This document shows positions 35,916 to 44,560 of a DNA stretch of 48,899 nucleotides, piece after piece (position 1 is the first letter of the stretch; each line of letters begins with the position of its first letter). A program made the position numbers and the translations under genes. The DNA is from Candidatus Obscuribacterales bacterium. Lineage in GTDB: Bacteria; Cyanobacteriota; Vampirovibrionia; Obscuribacterales; Obscuribacteraceae. The notes beneath the pieces are model-generated. The model was given only the letters and a program-made list of their open reading frames with translations, was not told where the DNA came from and did no database searches. Where the stretch lies: contig JAKFUT010000037.1 of the NCBI GenBank assembly GCA_021732565.1, positions 1-48,899 of the forward strand, in the 5' to 3' direction.

Positions 35916-36911
35916 ATGTCTAAGGTCGATGCCAAAAAAGTAGAGCAATTTTTGGAGAAGGCGACAGGGTATTTGCACGTGGCGGAGTATGAGCACGCGA
36001 TTAAGTGGCTTAATCGGGCTCTGGAAATCCAGCCGGACAACGCACAGGCTTGGTTCTACAAGGGAGTCGTTGAGACCAATAGAAACGGGTTTGAGGCTGC
36101 CATCGCTTGTTACGAACAATCAGCCAGGACCGCCGGTTCTCATGCGTTTTTGCCCCTGTTTAATATGGGGAATGCGTTTCAGTCGCTGGGACGAATCGAT
36201 GAGGCCATTGCTGCGTTCTATAAAGCCATCAAAATTGAGCCTGATCTTGCCGATGCCTGGATTAACCTGGGACGGCTGCTTGATGACCGCGGTCAACACA
36301 GCGAGGCCATTAGATGTTACGATTCTGCGCTCAAGAGCAATTCCGATGATCCTGTGGCCTGGTCTAATAAAGGAAACAGTCTTCGTGGGCTGTTCAAGTT
36401 TAATGAGGCGCTCGATTGCTATAAGAAGTCGCTTCAATTAGACGTTCGAAACTTGGCTGCTACGGTGGGTATAGCTTCATGCTACGGACAGTTGGGCGAT
36501 CCGTTGACAGCGCTTACGATTCTCAATGATGTGATGGGACGCGAGATTCCTCCGTTTGTTTTGTTGGAACGAGCTGTACTTTACGGATTGTCCGGGCGTC
36601 ACGAGGAGGCAGTGTTAGACCTCGATTCTGCCATTCAACAGGGGCTGGACTCGGCTGAGGTGTGGAATAATCGTGGGGAGTGTCTTGCGAAACTCCAGCG
36701 TTTAGATGAGTCCATCGCTAGTTTCGATCGCGCTCTGGCGATTGCGCCGAATTTTGTGCCAGCGTGGTTTGGGAAGGCACGGGCACTGGTCAATGTTAAG
36801 CGCACAACTGAGGCGCGAAGCGCTATCAACAAGTACTTTGAGTTAGCACCCGGGTCGGATCCCCTGCGTGAGGCCGCGGTTGCGCTGCGTTCCATCGTCT
36901 ATCAATCGTAA
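35916..36911 (+). CDS. TPR-repeat protein
   Basis: 331 residues almost wholly composed of about nine canonical 34-residue TPRs (for example AWFYKGVVETNRNGFEAAIA, ADAWINLGRLLDDRGQHSEA, EVWNNRGECLAKLQRLDESI). No signal peptide, so cytoplasmic scaffold is likely. GAGGTAGGC directly precedes the ATG. The stop codon lies in the loop of a CAATCG-TAA-CGATTG hairpin. Confidence 0.82.
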   Translation: MSKVDAKKVEQFLEKATGYLHVAEYEHAIKWLNRALEIQPDNAQAWFYKGVVETNRNGFEAAIACYEQSARTAGSHAFLPLFNMGNAFQSLGRIDEAIAAFYKAIKIEPDLADAWINLGRLLDDRGQHSEAIRCYDSALKSNSDDPVAWSNKGNSLRGLFKFNEALDCYKKSLQLDVRNLAATVGIASCYGQLGDPLTALTILNDVMGREIPPFVLLERAVLYGLSGRHEEAVLDLDSAIQQGLDSAEVWNNRGECLAKLQRLDESIASFDRALAIAPNFVPAWFGKARALVNVKRTTEARSAINKYFELAPGSDPLREAAVALRSIVYQS

Positions 36912-37020
36912 CGATTGTGACTAGTGGAGGGCGCACTTAGTTAGTGTCCGATTAGGCTGGATTCTTGACTGGTACAATACCCTCGGGATTCTCAAGTATT
37001 CTACCTTCGGAAGAAAAAAC

Positions 37021-37995
37021 GTGCTTCGACAAGACTTGACTGTTTGTTTTCCACCCCGTACAACTGTGCCGGCGCTACTCCTTGAGTTCGCACAGTGGTT
37101 TACTGAGCATCCTCGTCCTGATGAGTGGGATTTTCAAATTCAGGGGGAGAAGATGGGGTCGGACTGGTTGGCGGTGAATGGAGCTGACCTTTACGATCAA
37201 TTTGTACCATTTATTCAGCTACCGCGTGGATCGCGGGTCTGTATCTGGCGGCTTAGTGAAGCCCCTCTGGAATCTTGCCCCGTTATGTATTTCCACGCCG
37301 ACGGAGATGACTGTGTTGTGGGCGATAGCCTGGTCAGCTTCTTGCGTCTGTTTGCTGCAGGGAAAACCGGAATTGAAGAGATGGACATCGACAAGTCTGC
37401 AGTAGCCACGGAATTACGAAGTCAGTTTTCCAACTGGTTGCAAGCGAAACTCGATTTAAGCAGCCTTGCCGACCTAGCTGAATTAGAATTGCAGAGAACA
37501 TCGCTCACTGGTGACCTCCGCAAGTGGCTTGATCAGTGGAATCTTCAGCAAGAGAACGAAATAAAAGAGAACGAGTCCTTGCAATTATTGCTTGCGAAAC
37601 TCAAACACTATATAGCCGTTAATGCGCAGCCATGGGAAAAAGCGAACTTTGAGATTGCTCTTGTAGGCGACAGATTTGAGATTTCGCGCAAATTTTTCGG
37701 TGACAAAGAAGTGCCGGAGTCAAAAGAAATCGAAGTCCTTCTACGAAGAATTCGGGCTGAGCGCTCAGCGAGATACCCTGAGAGAGGGCTCTGGCACACA
37801 GCCTGGCTGTCCCTTAGTTCGGACGGCGGGGTTAGCCTTGATTGTGATTTCCTAAGTGATCCTGAGCCGCTCTTCAAGAATGAAAAGCCGGGACCCAAAG
37901 ATTACAAAATTGATTTTGAATTGAAACAACGCTCACAATACTGGCAGCCTGAGTGGCTCAGTTCGCGTCTCTCGACATCTTCTGTTCCTTCTTAG
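37021..37995 (+). CDS. SMI1/KNR4-like immunity-type protein
   Basis: 324 residues, GTG start with CGGAAG upstream. Residues 1-125 resemble the SMI1/KNR4 fold (HADGDDCVVGDSLVSFLRLF is the typical end of that domain). Residues of about 190-310 look like a second immunity-type domain (GLWHTAWLSLSSDGGVSLDC, then acidic residues and YKIDFELKQRSQYWQPEW), similar in layout to the YezG/DUF600 group. Such proteins neutralise polymorphic toxins or act as general binding adaptors. No toxin gene is next to it, so it may be an orphan immunity gene. Confidence 0.5.
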   Translation: MLRQDLTVCFPPRTTVPALLLEFAQWFTEHPRPDEWDFQIQGEKMGSDWLAVNGADLYDQFVPFIQLPRGSRVCIWRLSEAPLESCPVMYFHADGDDCVVGDSLVSFLRLFAAGKTGIEEMDIDKSAVATELRSQFSNWLQAKLDLSSLADLAELELQRTSLTGDLRKWLDQWNLQQENEIKENESLQLLLAKLKHYIAVNAQPWEKANFEIALVGDRFEISRKFFGDKEVPESKEIEVLLRRIRAERSARYPERGLWHTAWLSLSSDGGVSLDCDFLSDPEPLFKNEKPGPKDYKIDFELKQRSQYWQPEWLSSRLSTSSVPS

Positions 37996-38105
37996 TTGAT
38001 GAAACTGCTTAGTGTCGAAAGCGCATCCATTCAAACCACCCCAGTTTATTCGAAGGTGGATTTTTCTTTGCTGAAAGAAGTAGCAATGCCCTGGCCCGAG
38101 GTGCA

Positions 38106-38249
38106 ATGATGCTGATCGATTCTGTCAACAATTACCTGGCCATTCGTCGCGGATGAGGATACAAACTCAAAACAGTTGAAAGGGACTTACGAATCTACGC
38201 GCACTTCGCAACTGCTCGCGGTGACAATTACGTAGGGAAACTGCGATAA
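38106..38249 (+). pseudogene. Tyrosine recombinase (phage-type integrase) N-terminal remnant
   Basis: The frame from ATG 38106 reads MMLIDSVNNYLAIRRG, TGA (38154-38156), GYKLKTVERDLRIYAHFATA, RGDNYV and ends at TAA after 47 codons. This is the pattern of the SAM-like N-terminal domain of tyrosine recombinases (YLAxRRxxGYKLxxxExxLRxFAxFxxxRG). The catalytic domain is absent, and an in-frame stop interrupts the fragment. It marks a former mobile element or integron-like insertion. Confidence 0.6.
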
Positions 38250-38342
38250 CGCTCAGTAAGCCCGAAAGGCAGTCTGGATAGGCATTTCCGGATTCGTTTC
38301 TTGTCGCTATTTTAACGAGAACGCTTCAAGGGCGCCGGCTCC

Positions 38343-38618
38343 TTATGTTTGGGCCAATCGCGATAAGCAATCACTGAGATATTCTTCTGCATGAAGTACG
38401 TCCTCCGCCGCAATTGAAAAGCGCTCCCTGGGAGTGCCGCTTTCCCAAGCGATCTCACGCCAAAGTGCCAGAACTGCGGATCCTTGGCTTGCGTATGCCG
38501 TTCTACGGATGAGCTCCGCTGCATATGTGGCCAGGCTGATCTTTTGATGAAGGGTAGTCTCGTCCGCGCACAAAAAATAGCCAAGCGGTACAGCGTAAAG
38601 ATGCTCTCGTTCAAACAT
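38343..38618 (-). CDS. Small all-alpha hypothetical protein
   Basis: 91 residues, with GAGG 8 bp before the ATG. The sequence is helical and amphipathic (ISLATYAAELIRRTAYASQG; AAEDVLHAEEYLSDCLSRLA). A rival frame on the same strand (38312-38614) is Arg-rich, unstructured and lacks a ribosome site. Function unknown. Confidence 0.6.
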   Translation of the reverse strand: MFEREHLYAVPLGYFLCADETTLHQKISLATYAAELIRRTAYASQGSAVLALWREIAWESGTPRERFSIAAEDVLHAEEYLSDCLSRLAQT

Positions 38619-38868
38619 CGTTTCTACCTCATAATTTGGACCACGGTGTCAATAATATAGGCATAATGCCCACTTCATTTCGTCCACATCAGCATCAGAC
38701 CAGCACCTTCTTACTGTCCCTCTAGCTAGACCGAATGATTCGCGCAAAATTAAACGCAATCAATTTGTCATCGGAGAGGTGGCGCAGGATCAATAGCCGC
38801 GTAATATAATTGCTGCGTGCGATTATGTAGTTAATGAAACGCGGTAAATCGGTGGCAGGCTCAGTTCA

Positions 38869-39779
38869 ATGAAAAAAATATCGGCGTGGGCGCAGTATTA
38901 CTGGCGGTGTCGTTTGGTTCATGGTTATATGCACAATCCCCTGCCGATGCGGCGAAGCAGAAGCGTATGATGAAAATCGGGGAGGAGGTTGTTAACGTCC
39001 AAACAGGACAGTTGTTTGTTGACGCACAGGAAGCAATCTCAAATGAGCAGTTTGATAAGGCTGAAGCTCTGCTGAAGTCTTTCCTCCAGACCCAGCCTAA
39101 CAGCGTTGCCGCACGGTACAAATTAGGATTCGTGCTACTGCAACAAGGTAAGAACGCTGAAGCGCTAGAGCAGGCTAAACGATGCGTTGAGTCGTCGCCG
39201 ACTGCTGTGAGCGGGTGGACAATCCTTGGAGAAAGTTCGCTCAATCTCGGTCAGAAGGAGCAAGCTGAGCAGGCGTACAGTAAAGCGCTGGCAATTCAGC
39301 CACATGGCGAAAATGCCGACATTATGCGAGAACGGTTGGACGAACTTGCTGGTAAGCAGCAGGAGCCGCCGTTGGAGCTGGTGAAAGATCCAAAAATCGA
39401 CGATGAAAATCGGAAGATAATGAAACTAAACCAAGCACTGGCACTCTGCATCAAGGCTTCAGATCACTTTAAGCAAGGGCAATTCGAGCAAGGTCTGCAA
39501 GAATGTCGTGATGCGTTCAAGAGTGTGCCGGATGATCGCATTGCGGAGAATTATGCCGTGTATCTCAACAACTACGCCGCTGACTGTGTGCAAAAACAAG
39601 ATCTCAAACGCGCAGAAACTCTAATGAAAGAAGCGGTTGCACTGCAAACCGGAGGTGGTGTAAGTAAACAAAGCAGGCTCACCACGTTCAAGAATTATTC
39701 TGCACTGCTGACATTCCTCAATCGAGCAGCCGAAGCTAAACCGCTGCAAGCGCAACTCACGGCCCTTAGTGCTCAGTGA
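38869..39779 (+). CDS. Exported TPR protein with a frame break in an A7 tract
   Basis: From the GTG at 38886 the frame encodes 297 residues: hydrophobic start (GAVLLAVSFGSWLYAQSPAD), then TPR units (NEQFDKAEALLKSFLQTQPN; AARYKLGFVLLQQGKNAEAL; GWTILGESSLNLGQKEQAEQ) and a second helical part. The hydrophobic start lacks the basic residues of a signal peptide. An ATG at 38869 followed by seven A residues reads MKKIS out of frame; one additional A gives MKKNIGVGAVLLAVSFGSWL, a textbook signal peptide in frame with the body. I therefore place the gene start at 38869 with a frame break in the A tract (assembly error, phase variation or slippage). Confidence 0.65.
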
Positions 39780-39789
39780 GTTGCGCTTG
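39747..39789. repeat. 13-bp perfect inverted repeat spanning a stop codon
   Basis: CAAGCGCAACTCA (39747-39759) is complementary to TGAGTTGCGCTTG (39777-39789); the TGA stop of the TPR gene is the first codon of the right arm. Loop 17 bases; no U-tract follows. Confidence 0.8.
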
Positions 39790-39950
39790 ACCAGATAACG
39801 ACGCTGCAATTCAGGAGCAAAAACTTCCATTCAATGATGCCTCGCCTCAGGTCGTTGTTGGATTACTGTAATAGCAATGGCGTTAAGGGCCGAAACACCA
39901 GAAGCCGAAGCCTTGATGGTGCTAATTTGTCCTCAGGAGGACACAATTTT

Positions 39951-40013
39951 ATGGACACTAACTACAGGCGAAGCGAGCAAGACGTAAGTGCAGGCACTTG
40001 TACATATTGGTGA
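39951..40013 (+). CDS. Possible 20-residue peptide
   Basis: ATG preceded by CAGGAGG at 10 bp, a stronger ribosome site than most genes here. The product, MDTNYRRSEQDVSAGTCTYW, is hydrophilic with a Cys near the C-terminus. The ribosome site lies in an inverted repeat (TGTCCTC-AG-GAGGACA, 39929-39944). It may be a leader ORF for the secreted protein at 40137, or chance. Confidence 0.3.
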   Translation: MDTNYRRSEQDVSAGTCTYW

Positions 40014-40136
40014 GCTAAACAACGAATTTCGGGGAAAATCAGTGCTGGTGTAAACACTTCGGTTAGGGCTGCCAGCTCTTACCGAAATGACTTTGCGGGT
40101 AGAAGATATTTAGAAGGTAAAACATGGAGCACTGAT

Positions 40137-40862
40137 ATGAGCCTCTATAAGATTATTGCGATGATCATTGTGTTGGTTTCGCTTACGGCAAATCCGTCGG
40201 TGGCTGATGATGGCACTTCCTCCTCTGCATGGCACAATGGTCCATTGATGGACGGTCCACCTTCCTTTCCTCCTTTTCCTCCCGGACGTCCATTTGTTCA
40301 GCGACAGCAGACGCAGAACGCACGGGATCCTAACCAATCGATCCTGAGTAGTCCATCCAGTTTCTCTCAACGCTCAATCCTCGGGAGCGATGACAGGCCA
40401 AAGGTCCCGCAAGGGGCCGCTGCCTTTCGTAATCGTTTCGGGACCGGCATACCGGCCTTTTCGGCTGGTTCGTCGTCACCCGATGGTTTGTCGCCCGCTG
40501 GTCAGCCGTTACCGAGTAGCGGCTCGATTCTCTCCGATCCGATGGTTGGAGGTTCGCTCAGTGATGGAGGGGGAGCCAGTGGGAAATTACCGGAGCGATT
40601 TTCCGACATTCGCAACAAGTTCCAAAATCCGACGAATTCAGGGAGCCCATTCCCTGGCGGCGACTCAAAACCACCATTCTCAACGACCACTGATACCACG
40701 GACGGATCACCGATTTTTTCCAAGAATGGATGCAAGTTACAGCACAAGGCGGACGGTTCAACTGTGTTCACTCGGTCGAATGGCATCGAAACCGAGATGA
40801 AGGATGGACGGGTTAGAATGAAACAAGACGGACAGTATACGATCCGCGAATTGAAGTTCTAG
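40137..40862 (+). CDS. Secreted Pro/Ser-rich protein
   Basis: 241 residues. Signal peptide MSLYKIIAMIIVLVSLTANP with likely cleavage near SVADD. Residues 30-180 are low complexity, rich in Pro, Ser and Gly (PPSFPPFPPGRPF; SSPDGLSPAGQPLPSSGS). The last 45 residues form a small beta-type domain (CKLQHKADGSTVFTRSNGIE, then MKDGRVRMKQDGQYTIREL). GGAG lies 8 bp before the ATG. Likely a surface or periplasmic protein; no family recognised. Confidence 0.65.
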   Translation: MSLYKIIAMIIVLVSLTANPSVADDGTSSSAWHNGPLMDGPPSFPPFPPGRPFVQRQQTQNARDPNQSILSSPSSFSQRSILGSDDRPKVPQGAAAFRNRFGTGIPAFSAGSSSPDGLSPAGQPLPSSGSILSDPMVGGSLSDGGGASGKLPERFSDIRNKFQNPTNSGSPFPGGDSKPPFSTTTDTTDGSPIFSKNGCKLQHKADGSTVFTRSNGIETEMKDGRVRMKQDGQYTIRELKF

Positions 40863-40908
40863 CTCGCACTTGTCACTCGTTCGAAGGTTTCTTTGGCAGT
40901 TGTTCAGC

Positions 40909-43170
40909 TTACTTCTGTGCTGGTGTTCGTCCGCACAATACTTGCCGGAATTTTGTCCATCCTGTTTTTCCAGCGTCGTCGAGCTGGACTTTGAACAGTT
41001 CGTCTGATTGTTCTTTCAGTTCTTGCAGTGCTTCTTTGCGCCTTTTTTTGTATGGTTCGGTCTTCTCCATGTCGGCTGCCGCTTTGTGGAGCTCGGCCAG
41101 TCCCTCTCGACGTTCACGAGGGTTCTTCGCTTTAAGGAGAGCTTCCAGAGATTTTTCTAGAGCCTCGCGTTCCTTGTCTACTCCTTCAACACCGAGTTCA
41201 ATTCCAAAGATCTTTCCCATCGGCCGCATCCATGCGAGTTCCGATCTAATCTTGCCCGTAAATTGTTTGGTGGTAGCCGGGTCCTTGAAGATGGTTGCGA
41301 GGTTCTCTGTGCGCGTCATATCCACTAAACGGCCGGCCCCGGTCCTCAAATGCGATTCGCGTTCAATATCACGAAAATCCTTGCCTGGTATGAACACGCT
41401 TACGCCACCATGACCGCTATACTTCCCATGTCCATAACTTGCTTCCACCAGTGTGGAACGTTCCTGAAGCACGGCTTGTATGCACTTCTTAAGGCTACGG
41501 TCGTCGTCTTTGATAGTGCCGTCGTCAACTAAATTGGCAACTCCTTCAAGGAAATCTTTCAAATCTACTCGATACTGCTTAGTTTGAAATTTCATTTTCA
41601 ACGACGTGACACTACCATCAGTACCATATTTGCGGGCCGAGTCAATTGCCTTTTCTAATGCACCCTTGTTCGATGAGTCCTTCAGGATGTCAGCGAGCTT
41701 CTCTCCTAATGCATCAAGCGCGGTACGGAACCTGGTGTAATGTTTCAAGTTCACATGAGAGATGGTTGGAATAGGCACTGGCCAACCATGAGCGACAAAG
41801 TCCTTATCCTGCACACGAGCTTCGCTTACCAGGTGGCGTCCCAATCCATTAGCATCAGTATTCGGTGTGGTGCGCAGTAACTCGAAAGTAGGAAGCAGGC
41901 TGATCCCGTCGACTTCTTCAGATTCAGCCGAAGCTACTAGATGGTCGGCCACGGCGGAGAGACGAGACATTACGCCATTTTGAGCCATGTAACAGCTGTC
42001 GAAATGGACCAGATCTAATTTGTTTCTGCCACTTCCTTCAAGCCCGCTACGAACTCTCTGTACGAAGCCGTCCACGGTCAGAGAACCGCTATCACCGAAC
42101 ATGCCTTCGTTTCCCATCCCGTGGGAATCCATTATCAGGGCCATTTTTGAAGCCCCTTGACGTTTGCTGGCATAGGCGACGAGGTCTTGCAAATCTTGCG
42201 CGTATCCCTTGGATTTCGCAGAACTTATCTTAGTTATTTCACCATCTTTGACAACATATCGCTCGAGCTGGCATGGCGGGTTCTCACCTTCCACTTCGGA
42301 GTCCTGTTTGTATGCCACTTGAGCCACAATTGTCAGTTTTGTTCCTTTAGTCTTCTCGGCGAATTTTTTCAGATCCTCGAGCCGATAAAATATCCCCTCC
42401 TCATCTTGTTCAAAATAGGTCGTCAAATTGAGTGCCACAGTCCAATCGGCGTTCTGGCTCTTCGGATCTCCGCCGTAAGACGTCACTAGTTTGATAAGGC
42501 TGTCAAAAGCCTGTTCGGTCCCGGTCTGTTTGAGAATGCCACGCAGATCAGGCAGTAGTTGCTCGATAGGTGCCACCACTGTGCGCAAATCAGGCAGCTG
42601 TTGGATGACAGAGTCCATAAGCCGGCGCGACTCTGGAAGCTGCTTTTCGACAAAAGATAGAAGTCGCGCCGAATCCGATTGTTTTGGGGCAACTGGTGCG
42701 TCCGCAGTCTGGCCCTCACACGGTGCGGACCTGGCAGAAGCCAGGGTGCGCCGAGACCCGGGCTGCTGCTCGTTCAGTCCCGGACGACGATCCAACTCAG
42801 GGGATTGCTCAGGTATGTTCGTGGTCCGCAAATTGTATGGTTCTGGACTCGTGAAAGCCAGCATATGCCCACCGATCAGGCGCTCGCTCAAAGTCGGAAT
42901 CCGATCCAAAACAGATGGTTGCTGGTCAGCTGATACCAACCTCGTCCACAATTCGGGCAGTTGCTGCCTGGCAGAATCTAACAGAGTGTACTTTGACAGC
43001 ATCGAATCCACAGCAGATGGGCTACGGGAATAATCCAGAGTGTGTGGACGTGCCACACTCATATAGGATGCAGATAACTCCTTCCATCTATCAGAAGCAA
43101 CTGGTTCACCATTTGGCGCGAACGGTGTCTCCCTGTTTGATTGAGAAATTTTGATCAATGTTTCGATCAT
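40909..43170 (-). CDS. Clostripain-like (peptidase C11) caspase-fold protease
   Basis: 753 residues from the ATG at 43170 (GGAG 7 bp upstream; the frame is open to a GTG at 43245). Residues of about 235-500 match the C11 domain: MALIMDSHGMGN with catalytic H350 and LDLVHFDSCYMAQ with catalytic C393, followed by SAESEEVDG. C11 enzymes cleave after Arg/Lys and mature by autoproteolysis. The N-terminal 210 residues are low complexity with repeated QQLPxLR-like units (QQLPELW, KQLPESRR, QQLPDLR, QLLPDLR). The C-terminus is a charged helical region (EALEKSLEALLKAKNPRERR). No signal peptide. It is the second caspase-fold protease of the window. Confidence 0.8.
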   Translation of the reverse strand: MIETLIKISQSNRETPFAPNGEPVASDRWKELSASYMSVARPHTLDYSRSPSAVDSMLSKYTLLDSARQQLPELWTRLVSADQQPSVLDRIPTLSERLIGGHMLAFTSPEPYNLRTTNIPEQSPELDRRPGLNEQQPGSRRTLASARSAPCEGQTADAPVAPKQSDSARLLSFVEKQLPESRRLMDSVIQQLPDLRTVVAPIEQLLPDLRGILKQTGTEQAFDSLIKLVTSYGGDPKSQNADWTVALNLTTYFEQDEEGIFYRLEDLKKFAEKTKGTKLTIVAQVAYKQDSEVEGENPPCQLERYVVKDGEITKISSAKSKGYAQDLQDLVAYASKRQGASKMALIMDSHGMGNEGMFGDSGSLTVDGFVQRVRSGLEGSGRNKLDLVHFDSCYMAQNGVMSRLSAVADHLVASAESEEVDGISLLPTFELLRTTPNTDANGLGRHLVSEARVQDKDFVAHGWPVPIPTISHVNLKHYTRFRTALDALGEKLADILKDSSNKGALEKAIDSARKYGTDGSVTSLKMKFQTKQYRVDLKDFLEGVANLVDDGTIKDDDRSLKKCIQAVLQERSTLVEASYGHGKYSGHGGVSVFIPGKDFRDIERESHLRTGAGRLVDMTRTENLATIFKDPATTKQFTGKIRSELAWMRPMGKIFGIELGVEGVDKEREALEKSLEALLKAKNPRERREGLAELHKAAADMEKTEPYKKRRKEALQELKEQSDELFKVQLDDAGKTGWTKFRQVLCGRTPAQK

Positions 43171-43579
43171 TCCGCGACTCCAATATCTTGTCTCGTCCGT
43201 CGCCCCAAAGAGGCGGAAACCGCTTGTTTTCTGTGCTGTCACCACGCCTCAATTCGCACGGGCGAAATCGCTAATGCGGACATTTCTTGGTGGACACCCG
43301 GCTACCTGCGACTGATAACCGTGAGCAATGCTGATTGACCACCCGAATCGATCTCCTTTTCTCACGCGGAAACTGCCCCCTGCACAGGTCGCATCGACCA
43401 AAAGTCGGTTGCATCCGTGCCGCGAACCGCGGAGAATATTGAAGAATGTGAGTAGCTATCGAATCTTATCGCTCAATATCGACAGTTGACAATGTGGAAT
43501 ACCGGTCACTGTCAGTCGATGATTTATTATTTCTCTCTTAGTTATATACTTAGGTGTTTCTTATCGGAGACGGCGGATC
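43171..43579 (+). other. Divergent intergenic region
   Basis: 409 bp between the C11 peptidase and the response regulator. TATACT at 43545-43550 could be a -10 for the regulator but no matching -35 is clear; a TTGACA at 43486-43491 lacks a matching -10. No gene or RNA seen. Confidence 0.35.
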
Positions 43580-44290
43580 ATGTCGAAGGTTTTGCTAGTG
43601 GAGGATGATGCTGCATTGGCGGAATCCGTGATGCGTGCATTAGAGCGGGAAAACCACATGGCCGACTCAGCCTCGTCTTTTGGCGAGGCGCTGGAACGCT
43701 TAGAGGCCTTTTCATATGACTTGCTTATATTAGACTGGGAGTTGCCTGGAGGTTCGGGCATAGAAATCTTGCGCCGGTTTCGAACGAAGGGCGGGGCGGC
43801 TCCAGTATTAATGCTTACTGGTCGTAGCAGCATTGATGACAAAGAATTGGGCTTCGATACCGGCGCCGATGACTACATGACCAAGCCATTTAATGCACGG
43901 GAACTGGCATCAAGGGTGAAGGCACTCTTGCGGAGACCTACCACGTTTTCCGGTAATACTATTCAGGTTGCCGATTTAACTATGGATATTCTCACGCGCA
44001 AAGTTACACGCAACACCAGAGAGATTCAATTACAGCCAAACGAATTCACGCTGCTTCAGTTTCTGATGAAGCACCCGGATCATGTTTTTAGTACAGAGAT
44101 GCTGATGCGCCGCTGCTGGGCTTCGGAGGCAGAGGTTAGCCTTGATGCCGTCTATATCTGTGTGCGCCGGTTGCGGAAGAAAATTCAAATAGATGGCGAA
44201 GCTGTGTTGCTAGTTACTGTGCATGGAGCTGGTTATTCATTGCAATCCACCGCCAAAAAAAACGGGGATTTAAAAGACTCCAACGAGTAA
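43580..44290 (+). CDS. OmpR/PhoB-family response regulator
   Basis: 236 residues. Receiver domain 1-115 with acidic pair E8/D9-D10, phosphoacceptor D52 (LLILDWELP), conserved T80 and K102 (MTKPF). Winged-helix DNA-binding domain 125-225 (LQPNEFTLLQFLMKHPDHVF; VYICVRRLRKKIQ). It acts as a phosphorylation-dependent transcription factor. No histidine kinase is adjacent, so its partner is elsewhere. GGCGGATC precedes the ATG. The short Lys/Asp tail is not conserved. Confidence 0.92.
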   Translation: MSKVLLVEDDAALAESVMRALERENHMADSASSFGEALERLEAFSYDLLILDWELPGGSGIEILRRFRTKGGAAPVLMLTGRSSIDDKELGFDTGADDYMTKPFNARELASRVKALLRRPTTFSGNTIQVADLTMDILTRKVTRNTREIQLQPNEFTLLQFLMKHPDHVFSTEMLMRRCWASEAEVSLDAVYICVRRLRKKIQIDGEAVLLVTVHGAGYSLQSTAKKNGDLKDSNE

Positions 44291-44560
44291 ATCTCTCGAT
44301 TCTTCCGGACTTCGGTGCCGTTCAGATTAATTGGCAGTCGGTCTGCGACCAGGTTCAGTCGCCCCTTTCACAACACTGCAACTCCTCTAAGTAATTCCAA
44401 GCACTACTACCGAGACTCTGCGCTGGGGCGGCAGGCTTTCTTTACTAGCCAAACTCGATCAACCGCCGTTGGTACAGGATCTGGTTAGCAACGGAGCTTT
44501 TATCGAGGCGAGCGGCAAGAGCAACAAAGAACAAAGAAGGGTGCGTACCTGCATGGAGGA

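Noticed and set aside
38312..38614. Arg-rich minus-strand ORF of 100 codons
   Set aside because: Shadow of the 38343-38618 frame, which has a good ribosome site and helical sequence.
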